DNA from: CAYFLR01 sp964343805
Lineage (GTDB): Bacteria; Bdellovibrionota_B; Oligoflexia; CAYFLR01
NCBI GenBank assembly: GCA_964343805.1
Contig: CAYFLR010000005.1
Span: 124,001 to 188,000 of the forward strand
Length of the DNA stretch: 64,000 nt
Direction of reading: 5' to 3'
The notes under the pieces: generated by a model
The model's input: only the letters and a program-made list of their open reading frames with translations
What the model was told of the DNA's origin: nothing
The model's database searches: none
Program-made: the position numbers and the translations under genes
Shown: one piece after another, positions 17,782 through 25,818 of the stretch
How the letters are laid out: each line of letters begins with the position of its first letter
How positions within the stretch are numbered: the first letter of the stretch is position 1

Positions 17782-18324
17782 ATGGAAGAAAAAAAAGTAA
17801 AAGACATTATGCTTCCATTAGAAGAATATGCCTTGGTGGATGAAGATGCCAGTTTGTACGATGCTTTTGTCAGTCTAACTCAATCAAAGGAAAATCTGCC
17901 CAGTCAGAGACAACCCCATCGAGCGGTTCTGGTGGTGGATAAGGAAAAAAATGTCATTGGAAAAGTGGGGCATGCACGCTTTTTAACTGCTCTATCACCT
18001 CACTGTGAGATGGTCTCGGACTTTGATTCTTTAAACAAATCGGGAGTCAGTAAAGAGTATGTGACTTCTATGATGGACCGTCTGGAGCTATGGCAACTGC
18101 AAAAAGTTGATTTTATCAAAAAGGCTAAATGCATTAAAATCACTCATGTGATGCACGCTTTTGCCGAGCATATTGATGAGGAGTCCTCTCTGATTGAAGC
18201 TATTAATAAGATTATTACCTGGAACAGTCTATCCATGTTGGTGACTCGAGATGAGAAGGTTGTGGGAATCATTCGAATGTCAGACATGTTCGAAGAGGTG
18301 AGTCATCTTATTTTAGGAGAGTAA
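17782..18324 (+). CDS. stand-alone CBS-pair protein
   Basis: 180 aa, cytoplasmic. Two CBS motifs are visible: the first begins KVKDIMLPLEEYALVDEDASLYDAF and ends VVDKEKNVIGKVGHARFL; the second begins KITHVMHAFAEHIDEESSLIEA and ends MLVTRDEKVVGIIRMSDMF. CBS pairs bind adenosyl ligands (AMP, ATP, SAM) and act as sensors. It follows the DASS transporter by 32 bases and so may regulate it or the kinase upstream. Similar-sized CBS proteins occur four more times between 34.7 and 41.3 kb. Confidence 0.85.
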   Translation: MEEKKVKDIMLPLEEYALVDEDASLYDAFVSLTQSKENLPSQRQPHRAVLVVDKEKNVIGKVGHARFLTALSPHCEMVSDFDSLNKSGVSKEYVTSMMDRLELWQLQKVDFIKKAKCIKITHVMHAFAEHIDEESSLIEAINKIITWNSLSMLVTRDEKVVGIIRMSDMFEEVSHLILGE

Positions 18325-18333
18325 GCCAACTGT

Positions 18334-19530
18334 TTACCAGTGGATTTGCAAGCCGGCATGAGCGCCATAAGAATCAGTAAAGAGCGCGTAATTAAAGTTT
18401 CCTGTTAAAGATAGTACAAATATTTCAAGTGAAAAACCGGCTAGAAGTCTCATATTTCCTGCTGTGGGGGCGGTAGCATCTCCCAAGTTTAACTTTACAT
18501 CTGCTGTAATATCTCCTATTCGTGGCTTTGTCTCTAATTCAAGAGGCACTGAAAGGGCGGCCAAACTTTCCGCATGACCTACGCTCAGATCCACTCCAAG
18601 TCCGGTAAAAAGGCTAAAAATATGCAGTAACTTAACCGAGGTGAGCACCTCAATAGGGATGGTGGTGACGCTCACATTTCCCCCTACCGTGGCTTTGCCT
18701 TTTATTTTTGCGGTAAACTCAGCATTGATAGGGCCTTGATTGATTTGGGTAGAGACAGATTGATTCACATCTAATTGGGCACTTACTGCCAAGGAAGTGT
18801 AGCGAAATCCAGTGATCACTGATACACCATCCCATTTTAAAAGACCAAAGCGATCAAATCTAATACCATCGTAGGCTTTATACCGAGTGTGAAGTCCAAA
18901 GGAGCTGAAACCAAATGAAGCTTGGCCTGAGACTCCCTCCATGATGGCTCCTTTTAAACTATCATCATCGGTATAGGTGGCAAAGTGACCAAAAAAGCGA
19001 AATCTTTTAAGATCCCATCGGCCGGGCCTTTTAAATTTCTTTTTTTTCTTTTTTTTCTTTTTTCTCCCTTTTTTCTTCTTCTTTTTCTTGTTCTTTTTAT
19101 TTTTCTTATCTTTGACAAAAAAGCTGGGGTTGACTCCCACCTGAAAGGCGGTTTGGGCGGCCACACCATTAATCGTCTGCTCAAAACTGAGGCGAGGGTC
19201 CTCAGTATTGGTTCGATCCAGTCCGCCGCTCAATCCTATTTGAATGAGAAACAGTCTAAACATGGTGTCATAGTCAGCACCGATACCAGGTCCGGAGATT
19301 ATAACTGAATTGGCAATCCCCTTAAGATAGGTGGTGGTATCAAAATGGGGAAACACCTCATTGTTGGCCTTATCTTCAAGTTCATCTAAGGCTTTATCTA
19401 ATTGGTTTTCAACAATTTTAGGGACACTTCCATATGATCTATTGGTAACGGACAAAACCTTTTCAGAGGCCCATAGTTGAGCAAAAGATAAGAATGCAAA
19501 AAAGAGCACAACGAGTTTAATTCTGTACAT
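18334..19530 (-). CDS. outer-membrane beta-barrel-like protein with polylysine insert
   Basis: 398 aa. Signal peptide MYRIKLVVLFFAFLSFAQLWA. The second half consists of alternating hydrophobic/polar strands (for example KWDGVSVITGFRYTSLAVSAQL, MRLLAGFSLEIFVLSLTGNF) and ends in HAGLQIHW, with a terminal aromatic residue as expected for BAM substrates. Residues around 142-172 are almost only lysine with a few Asn, Gly and Arg, encoded by a near-pure A/G tract at about 19030-19115. Such a stretch would sit in a loop or linker and could bind LPS or other anions; that is inference. The tract is also prone to replication slippage. Confidence 0.72.
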   Translation of the reverse strand: MYRIKLVVLFFAFLSFAQLWASEKVLSVTNRSYGSVPKIVENQLDKALDELEDKANNEVFPHFDTTTYLKGIANSVIISGPGIGADYDTMFRLFLIQIGLSGGLDRTNTEDPRLSFEQTINGVAAQTAFQVGVNPSFFVKDKKNKKNKKKKKKKGRKKKKKKKKKFKRPGRWDLKRFRFFGHFATYTDDDSLKGAIMEGVSGQASFGFSSFGLHTRYKAYDGIRFDRFGLLKWDGVSVITGFRYTSLAVSAQLDVNQSVSTQINQGPINAEFTAKIKGKATVGGNVSVTTIPIEVLTSVKLLHIFSLFTGLGVDLSVGHAESLAALSVPLELETKPRIGDITADVKLNLGDATAPTAGNMRLLAGFSLEIFVLSLTGNFNYALFTDSYGAHAGLQIHW

Positions 19531-19622
19531 AATTTACCTGTGTTGAATCTTGCTAACTTTATCATGGAAAGAGGGGTAATATCCAGGGATACTTGATAAA
19601 TCTTTTGGGTCAGCTGGAATCA

Positions 19623-19631
19623 TGATATAAT
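19623..19631 (+). promoter_or_regulatory. extended -10 promoter element before the pseudo-receiver gene
   Basis: TGATATAAT is an extended -10 about 60 bases upstream of the start at 19692; no good -35 is seen. The same TGATATAAT string occurs before mltB, and TGATACAAT before the kinase at 35354. Confidence 0.4.
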
Positions 19632-19691
19632 ATTGGGGTTAAACTCGACAGTTCAATCTTCTAACCACCCATTTTATATTGTGGAGAAATG

Positions 19692-21206
19692 ATGGTTAAG
19701 CAAAGGATTTTTATCGTTAATGAACGATCTAAATTCACTATGAAATTACAAGATAGTTTCAATAAGAGTCGCTTCCAATTTACCTTCATAGAAGATATTA
19801 AAACCATGTGGAAGACGATTGATGAAAGAAAGCCCAATGCCATTTTGTTAAGTGAGCTCGGCAATTCCAAAGAAATAATAAAAACGGTGGCCGCTCTGGC
19901 TGATAATGCTGAAACCCGGAATATTCGCTTGATCGTTCTTACTAATAAAACGGATACTCTTTTGGTTGAAAAGCTTTTACAGTTGGGAATTAGAGAGGTT
20001 ATCTTACGGACGATTCACTTTGATGAAATTGTAAATCGTATTAAGTTTTGTATCTCAAATGAAGGGGCCGACTTTGATATATATGAACGCAAGGGATTTC
20101 AATTTACAGATCATTTAGATTTAGAGGTACTAGGAAAAATAATTTCAATGAGTACCCAGCAAATTGTAGTTGAAGTACCTGTTTTTGCGGATATTGGAGA
20201 GGAGCTCATTCTTCGCAGCCCTCTGTTAGATAGCATTGGCATCAAAGAGCTGCCAACCAAGGTATTGGATAGTCGAAGATACGGTTTGATTTATAATTTA
20301 AGTCAGGCGCTGATTTTAAGACCTGATTTTCACTTTAAAGATCATCAAAAGAGTATTGAAAACTGGATTGCAAAACATAAAAAGTCTTCCGCCCTGCGCC
20401 GTGTACCTATATTTCTTACTATGAAGGATAAACAATTTCGTAAGGTTATTTTAGAGCAGGCAAAAAATAAAGATTACTTTCTTCGTTTTGCCTGGTCTAA
20501 AAATACCATTTTTAAAGAACCTCTCTTTTTAAGTCCCTATATCATGTTTATTGATGATGTTTTTATTACTGAGGAGAGTTTGGAAGATTTTACTTTGATG
20601 CTGAATAATCTTCATTCTAAAACCACCATCATTGTGAACTGTAGCACCTGTCAGGGAGAGGTAAAAAGGCTATTAAGACCGATCAAATCAAAACATAATA
20701 TCATTTTATCAAATAACCTCTCTATGGAACTGATTCAGAAATATATTGACCAGGAAATGGAAAAGCTAAAAATGCGAGAACAAGGGGATGCGGAAGCCAG
20801 GAAATATCCCACTATTTATTTTCCTGAGAATTATAAAGAGACCAACTGCACCATAAAACTAGATGCCAAACTTTTAGAGTGGTATGACGATTATCTTCAT
20901 TTTTTCTCGCACCACCATATAGGAAGGTTTTCCCACATAAAAATCAATAATCCTCATCTCAATCATCGGAAGGTTTTTCCAGCTTTTGCTAAAATCACTA
21001 CCGTCTATAATAAAATGATTACCAATCGAACCTCAGCAGCCTTACGGAAAAAACATCGGAAGGAGTATTACTATGAGGGATATATAGTGTGTTTCCCAGA
21101 AAAGAGTGATGAAATAATAAAAAGAATGTCTCTAGAGAAGTTCTTAGATGACAATAAACACATTTTCAAAGCAGCCAATAAGTTAGTTAAATCTGCATCA
21201 AAGTGA
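19692..21206 (+). CDS. pseudo-receiver/PilZ-like regulatory protein
   Basis: 504 aa from the second of two adjacent ATGs; GGAG (19683-19686) is too close to the first. Residues 1-125 look like a receiver whose acceptor Asp is replaced (NAILLSELGNS) and whose KP motif is gone. About 150-190 (LGKIISMSTQQIVVEVPVF part, IGEELILRSPLL) resemble a PilZ-type barrel. About 235-360 look like a second degenerate receiver (PYIMFIDDVFITEESL, TIIVNCST). The C-terminal 130 residues are unassigned. No phosphorylation site is evident, so it is probably a binding or scaffold protein. The lipoprotein gene follows by seven bases. Confidence 0.6.
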   Translation: MVKQRIFIVNERSKFTMKLQDSFNKSRFQFTFIEDIKTMWKTIDERKPNAILLSELGNSKEIIKTVAALADNAETRNIRLIVLTNKTDTLLVEKLLQLGIREVILRTIHFDEIVNRIKFCISNEGADFDIYERKGFQFTDHLDLEVLGKIISMSTQQIVVEVPVFADIGEELILRSPLLDSIGIKELPTKVLDSRRYGLIYNLSQALILRPDFHFKDHQKSIENWIAKHKKSSALRRVPIFLTMKDKQFRKVILEQAKNKDYFLRFAWSKNTIFKEPLFLSPYIMFIDDVFITEESLEDFTLMLNNLHSKTTIIVNCSTCQGEVKRLLRPIKSKHNIILSNNLSMELIQKYIDQEMEKLKMREQGDAEARKYPTIYFPENYKETNCTIKLDAKLLEWYDDYLHFFSHHHIGRFSHIKINNPHLNHRKVFPAFAKITTVYNKMITNRTSAALRKKHRKEYYYEGYIVCFPEKSDEIIKRMSLEKFLDDNKHIFKAANKLVKSASK

Positions 21207-21213
21207 GGTTAAA

Positions 21214-22212
21214 ATGCCTAAAAGGAATCTCTTTTTTAGTGGTTTGGTTATTCTCTTACTCGGCTTATGGGCCTGTGAAGAGGTTGATAAATTAAAAGAT
21301 GGTGATGAAGAAGATACGGTGAAAGTTACTGAAGACAATAAAGTCACAGTGGAAACGGAAGCCACCGTACCTATCCTTCCTTTAGACCTGCCGGTTTATC
21401 CAACTGAAGTGACATTGGATGGCCTTACTCCCTCAATAAAAAAATGGTTAGAGGGTAAAAATGTTCCAGCTAGTATCATTCCAGATAAGTTATTGGATGA
21501 GGGGATTTCTAAACTGGGAAAAACATTAGAAGAGGCCACCAGTGAAATATTGCAACCGGGAGCTTTAAGTGGCGCTTTTAATAATCAAATTAAGAGTTTC
21601 GAAAAGGTGGAAGTGAGCAAAGTGGGAGTGCGAATTGTTCTATCAAATAGCACAAAGGCGATGGCTGCAACCCCTACGGTTTTCAAACTTTTTTTAGGGG
21701 AAGGATCCAAAACGGAATCTTTTGATGAGACCGTTTTGATCCCATTTAAGAATGAAGACCCTGAAATTACAGATATTATTATTAAACCTGATGGCGAAAA
21801 GCAGACTCTGGTGGTGGATGATGTCCCTCATTTAAAGAAACTCTTAAATGAATTCCTCAAAGGGGGAAAAGAGGTGAGTTTTGGAGTGGGTTATCAAGCG
21901 GTTTACCGTATGGCTGATATAGAAAATGGAGCTGATGTAGAGAAAGAGTCCCAAGTTTTTGGTAAATGCGTGGCCGCCTTAGCTGGAGTCCCTAGTATTC
22001 CCTTTGTTATTGATTTTGATAAGGAAAAAGATTGCCCTTCCCTATCAGAGCTTCTGAAGTGGCACTTCACCATTCATAAGCTGGAATTTGATATCAAGGT
22101 GAAAGCCGAGGTCTTTGAGGTGCCAAAAATTCCTAACTGTGAGGAATACAGCAAACAAGAAGGGCTTGATATGCTCAAAGAAGCCTGTGACTTATCTGCA
22201 AAATCTGATTGA
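21214..22212 (+). CDS. lipoprotein of unknown family
   Basis: 332 aa. Signal peptide with lipobox LWAC (Cys21). An acidic linker (DKLKDGDEEDTVKVTEDNK part) leads to a mixed domain with GLTPSIKKWLEGKNVPASII, a beta segment KVGVRIVLSNSTKAM, and a C-terminal part with four cysteines (KCVAAL, DCPSLSE, NCEEYS, ACDLS). No family is recognised. It starts only seven bases after the pseudo-receiver gene, so the two are probably co-transcribed, pairing a cytoplasmic regulator with an envelope lipoprotein. Confidence 0.72.
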   Translation: MPKRNLFFSGLVILLLGLWACEEVDKLKDGDEEDTVKVTEDNKVTVETEATVPILPLDLPVYPTEVTLDGLTPSIKKWLEGKNVPASIIPDKLLDEGISKLGKTLEEATSEILQPGALSGAFNNQIKSFEKVEVSKVGVRIVLSNSTKAMAATPTVFKLFLGEGSKTESFDETVLIPFKNEDPEITDIIIKPDGEKQTLVVDDVPHLKKLLNEFLKGGKEVSFGVGYQAVYRMADIENGADVEKESQVFGKCVAALAGVPSIPFVIDFDKEKDCPSLSELLKWHFTIHKLEFDIKVKAEVFEVPKIPNCEEYSKQEGLDMLKEACDLSAKSD

Positions 22213-22282
22213 CTTTCCCCCCTTTTTTAGTGTAAATCAAAATTCTATCTTATTAATAGTATAATTATTTGTGGGAGCTACT

Positions 22283-23062
22283 GTGAGTAAGGCCTATTCG
22301 GTTGCCAAACCTTTTGTCGAAAAGCGATCATCCTTTTTTAATGAGCTGATATTTTACTGTCTCTTTTTTATGATTACCATGTACTATGGAATTATTGCCA
22401 ATTTAGGTATGTTTACTGATAGAAGGTGGGCAGAGTGCAGTAATTACTTTTTTAAACTAACCAAATGGAGTGGTGCTAAGTTCGCCATCCATGGACAAGA
22501 GTATATAGAGAACTATGACAAACCTGTGGTATTTGTTTGCAATCATATGAGTACGCTAGAAACGGTGCTTTTCACCATATTAGTGACTCCTCATGTCCCG
22601 ACTTATGTGATCAAGAAAGAGCTACTCAAAGTTCCCTTTTTTGGATGGGGGTTAAAAGCTCGAAGAGCTATCGCGGTTTCTCGGAAAGATCCTCTAGAGG
22701 ATCTCCGCGAGGTATTAGAAGAAGGTGTGAAAAGAATTGAGCAGGGTCAATCTGTGGTGTTGTTTCCCCAAACAACTCGCTCTTCTTCCTTCACTCCCGC
22801 TAAATTTACTAGCATCGGTGTGACACTTGCAAAAAGAGCCAAGGTTCCTATTATTCCCGTTGCTTTAAAAACCGACTTTTGGGGAGAGGGAAGCTGGATA
22901 AAGGACTTTGGTCATATTTATCCGGAGCGAAAAGTTCATTTTACCTTTGGAGAACCTCTGCCTATTAAGGGCATTGGTCGAAAAGAGCATCAAAAAAGCA
23001 TTGAATTTATTTCCAGTCATTTACAAAAATGGGGAGTAGAGATTCACCAAAGCGAAGGCTAA
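22283..23062 (+). CDS. PlsC-like acyltransferase (1-acyl-glycerol-3-phosphate type)
   Basis: 259 aa from GTG 22283, which has GGGAG at 22273-22277; an upstream GTG at 22271 overlaps that site. One membrane segment (about residues 24-46). The acyltransferase motifs are present but altered: motif I reads CNHMSTLE, giving HX4E instead of HX4D, and the FPEGTRS motif reads FPQTTRS. KARRAIAVSRKDP and PIIPVALKTDFWGEG fit motifs II and IV. Family members acylate lysophosphatidate or related lipids at the inner membrane. The two acidic-residue changes make the exact activity uncertain. Confidence 0.82.
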   Translation: MSKAYSVAKPFVEKRSSFFNELIFYCLFFMITMYYGIIANLGMFTDRRWAECSNYFFKLTKWSGAKFAIHGQEYIENYDKPVVFVCNHMSTLETVLFTILVTPHVPTYVIKKELLKVPFFGWGLKARRAIAVSRKDPLEDLREVLEEGVKRIEQGQSVVLFPQTTRSSSFTPAKFTSIGVTLAKRAKVPIIPVALKTDFWGEGSWIKDFGHIYPERKVHFTFGEPLPIKGIGRKEHQKSIEFISSHLQKWGVEIHQSEG

Positions 23063-23802
23063 CCTTTCTTGGTTTTAATTGATGAAAAGGCTGAAAATAA
23101 CCAAGGTCGGAGGGCTAAAAGGATTCCCACATCTTTCTTCTGATCAAAAGGGAGCGCTTGATCTATTTGACTTAAATCTTGAATATCTTGTTGGAGTTTC
23201 TGTAACTTCCTATGGACGGCTCCCATGGAGACCTCAGAGAGTTGTACGAAATTAAACTGAAAAAAGCGTTCTGCAGTGGAAAAAGATTCGCCAATGAATT
23301 CGAGAGTGGCGCTCTCTTCAAACTTCTTTCGAATCGGACCATCTTTAACCCAATGGATATTAGAAACGGTGAGGAGTTCAACTTGAAACTTGGCTTTGAG
23401 ATTGATGAGTCCCACTCGGTCAAGCGTTTGCAGTAATTTTTCTAATTCAGCTGGCCCCAGCTGGTAATGATCGAGGATTTTGTTATAACTCCAACCATTA
23501 TGCAGTAGATAAAAGACTGTTAAGAGTTCTGGACTTTCAGCGAGAGCTTCTTCCTGCTCATAGGTTAACTCAGAGGCTTTCTCCTGAGATTGTCCTTCAG
23601 CTAACCTGACTAACTCAAACATTGAAAGACCAATAACTTCACAAATTTGCTCCAGTCTTTTTAGTGATATGGCCTCTTTAGAGAAGAGTCGTTTGATGGT
23701 TGGCTCGGTAAGGTCGATTTTATGGGCTAAATCTTTATAGGTCCACCTTTTTGATTTGATGTATTTCTTTAAGGTTGTTAAAAGTTGTGTTCTCTGGTTC
23801 AA
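23059..23802 (-). CDS. HTH (XRE-type) transcriptional regulator, DUF4423/TIGR02147-like length
   Basis: 247 aa from TTG 23802, chosen because a G-rich CTTGGGGGG site precedes it and because a longer start would overlap the divergent MFS gene. Residues about 5-60 form an XRE helix-turn-helix (LKKYIKSKRWTYKDLAHKI, then LTEPTIKRLFSKEAISLKRL). A second helical domain has a winged-helix look (YNKILDHYQLGPAELEKLL, LDRVGLINLK), followed by a C-terminal helical region. A minus-strand TATAAT lies at 23848-23853. It probably regulates itself or the divergent MFS gene. Confidence 0.75.
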   Translation of the reverse strand: MNQRTQLLTTLKKYIKSKRWTYKDLAHKIDLTEPTIKRLFSKEAISLKRLEQICEVIGLSMFELVRLAEGQSQEKASELTYEQEEALAESPELLTVFYLLHNGWSYNKILDHYQLGPAELEKLLQTLDRVGLINLKAKFQVELLTVSNIHWVKDGPIRKKFEESATLEFIGESFSTAERFFQFNFVQLSEVSMGAVHRKLQKLQQDIQDLSQIDQALPFDQKKDVGILLALRPWLFSAFSSIKTKKG

Positions 23803-23893
23803 TGGAGCCCCCCAAGGATATTTGAAAAGAGGATTCAGAATATTTCCATTATACTTAATAATAACAATTATTTCCAAACCATAAGGGTTGAAA

Positions 23894-25030
23894 TTGATTT
23901 TAATTGCCATTGCCTATTTAAGTTTATTTATGTTTGGTTTCTCTGATAATGTGAGAGGTCCTACATTTCCAGCCATTCTAGCCGAGTACAAACTCTCTGA
24001 TTCCATGGGAGCTCTTTTTTTCTCCTTAGGAGCTTTCTCTTCTTTTTTATCCGGAATGACCACTCGTATCTTTTTAGGTGGTGTTTCTCCCTTCCTTTTG
24101 AATCGCATCTCGCTAGCGGCGATAGGTTTTGGGTTAATGGGTATTTCACTGGCTCCTAATTATTATTTGGTACTGCTATTTTCCCTATTATTAGGATCTG
24201 GAATGGGGACTTTGGGAATTTCTGTAAACCTAATAATTGAAAGTGAAGCTCCAACTGAAAAATTAAGACGATTAATGTCTGGTTTACATGGTTGTTATGG
24301 TTTAGCTGCTCTTTTTGCTCCAGCCTGGGTGGCATTTGCCTATCAGGTTAACATGGACTGGCATCAGATTTTACTGTACGCCTCTTTTGGATCTCTTTCG
24401 GTTTTATTGGCATCTTTTTTTATTAAGAAAAGACCAGTTGAAATGCAAAATGAAGCAAAAGCATCCCCTCTCACTCTCAAAGAACACTTTCATCAATTTC
24501 TCTTTGCTCTTATTATGTCATTTTATGTCTCGTCAGAACTTACAGCTTCCAGCCGATTAGCTCTCTATATGCAAAGACATGAGGGCTACAATGGGATTGA
24601 TGCGGCTCACTATGTGACCCTCTTTTTTATTTTTTTGTTTATAGGTCGACTCATTTTTACCCTGCAAATTAGGCTCTCTGACCCTGCGGTGATTTTAGGA
24701 TCTTCCCTTCTCTCCATATTCTTTTGGTTACTAGGATTGTGGCTCCATCCCTTTTTTATTACCTTAACCGGTCTTTCCTTGGCTCCTATCTTTCCAGTAT
24801 CTATGACTTACGCCCGCACCATTTATGGTCATCGATTTCGAGGGGTCACAGCTCTTACTTTATCTCTTATTTCTCTTTTCTTGGTTGTGATGCATCAATG
24901 CATTGGCTGGCTAACAGATCTATGGAATATCCATGTGGCCATGCATTTTGCCGTTCTCATGCTGATTTTTCATATTTTACTTTTTAAGATGAGAGAAAAG
25001 TACTTTGGAAAAGAAGAGGTGTTGGATTAA
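23894..25030 (+). CDS. MFS transporter
   Basis: About 378 aa and 12 membrane helices. The N-terminal GFSDNVRGPTFPAIL resembles the FucP/sugar-porter-like MFS subgroup, and the cytoplasmic loop between helices 2 and 3 is short (GGVSPFLLNR). Hydrophilic loop FIKKRPVEMQNEAK separates the halves. The start is TTG: the one at 23894 has AAGGG six bases upstream, while that at 23888 is too close. The substrate is unknown. It is divergent from the XRE regulator, and its stop overlaps the stop of the convergent VTC gene by four bases. Confidence 0.82.
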   Translation: MILIAIAYLSLFMFGFSDNVRGPTFPAILAEYKLSDSMGALFFSLGAFSSFLSGMTTRIFLGGVSPFLLNRISLAAIGFGLMGISLAPNYYLVLLFSLLLGSGMGTLGISVNLIIESEAPTEKLRRLMSGLHGCYGLAALFAPAWVAFAYQVNMDWHQILLYASFGSLSVLLASFFIKKRPVEMQNEAKASPLTLKEHFHQFLFALIMSFYVSSELTASSRLALYMQRHEGYNGIDAAHYVTLFFIFLFIGRLIFTLQIRLSDPAVILGSSLLSIFFWLLGLWLHPFFITLTGLSLAPIFPVSMTYARTIYGHRFRGVTALTLSLISLFLVVMHQCIGWLTDLWNIHVAMHFAVLMLIFHILLFKMREKYFGKEEVLD

Positions 25031-25818
25031 TAAAAGGCGGCATGATGAGGACGACGATAAGTACTTTCTGCTCTTAAAACCTCTGTTACACCTGAGGCAT
25101 ATTTGGAAAACCGACTGCGGGTGAGATTGAACTTTTTTATCAGGTCCAGCATCCATAAGGGGACAAATGAGGTGCATTTAAGCTCTAGTATTATGTTACA
25201 TCCATCATCAAAGAGAGTTTCATTATCATAGTGAGACATGCGGTCATCATCGGGGGTAAATTTATATTCATTTCTAAATTGATACCTTAAATCTCTATCA
25301 AAGGTCACTCGGGCGTATTCATCCATTAAAGAGAGATAAGCTTTACGGCGGTATTGAGTGAAGACCTTGGGTTCCACATTGTAGGTGTAGGCGAGTCGCA
25401 AAAATTTGAGACGGTTGCTCTCTTCTTTATCGTTCCCTTTAACACTGGGTTCAAAGTCTGAGCTGCTAATCATCTCTCCAATATTTTCATCAAAGACTTT
25501 GGCCCGTCGTTTCTTGACAAAATTGCGATTTTTCATTTTCACTTCTACAAAGTACGGCGGTTTTGGATCCTCTCCGTAAGAACGAATTCTCATATTAAAG
25601 CGATTGGCATCCTTTTGCAGTCGACGTTCAAAAAATTGGTAGTTGGGTGTATCTAAGTAGAGATTGTTGATGGTATAGAATCCATCGTGAGATCTCTCTG
25701 AGTAGGGATCCATGCGACAAAATTGACTGGCATATTGGGAAATGGGTTCAATGAGTTCAAATGGGATGAGATATTTTAATTCATATCGGTCAAAGAATAG
25801 GGGTGAATTGGTACTCAT
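25027..25818 (-). CDS. VTC-domain polyphosphate polymerase-like protein
   Basis: 263 aa, cytoplasmic. The VTC tunnel-fold landmarks are in order: DRYELKYLIP near the N-terminus, RFNMRIRSYGEDPKPPYFVE and VKMKNRNFVKKRRAKV (basic lining), YRRKAYLS, RVTFDRDLRY, IILELKCTSFVPLWM and SRFSKYASG near the C-terminus. VTC4-type enzymes make polyphosphate from ATP; bacterial copies are known to pair with DUF4956 proteins. Its ATG overlaps the TGA of the TolC-like gene (ATGA), so it is the last gene of a coupled operon with DUF4956, HlyD and TolC proteins. The union suggests export or envelope use of the product (inference). Confidence 0.87.
   Translation of the reverse strand: MSTNSPLFFDRYELKYLIPFELIEPISQYASQFCRMDPYSERSHDGFYTINNLYLDTPNYQFFERRLQKDANRFNMRIRSYGEDPKPPYFVEVKMKNRNFVKKRRAKVFDENIGEMISSSDFEPSVKGNDKEESNRLKFLRLAYTYNVEPKVFTQYRRKAYLSLMDEYARVTFDRDLRYQFRNEYKFTPDDDRMSHYDNETLFDDGCNIILELKCTSFVPLWMLDLIKKFNLTRSRFSKYASGVTEVLRAESTYRRPHHAAFY

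Noticed and set aside
18985..19308. Open frame opposite the polylysine tract
   Set aside because: It is the complement of the Lys-rich coding region, gives a Phe/Leu-rich artefact and has no ribosome site.
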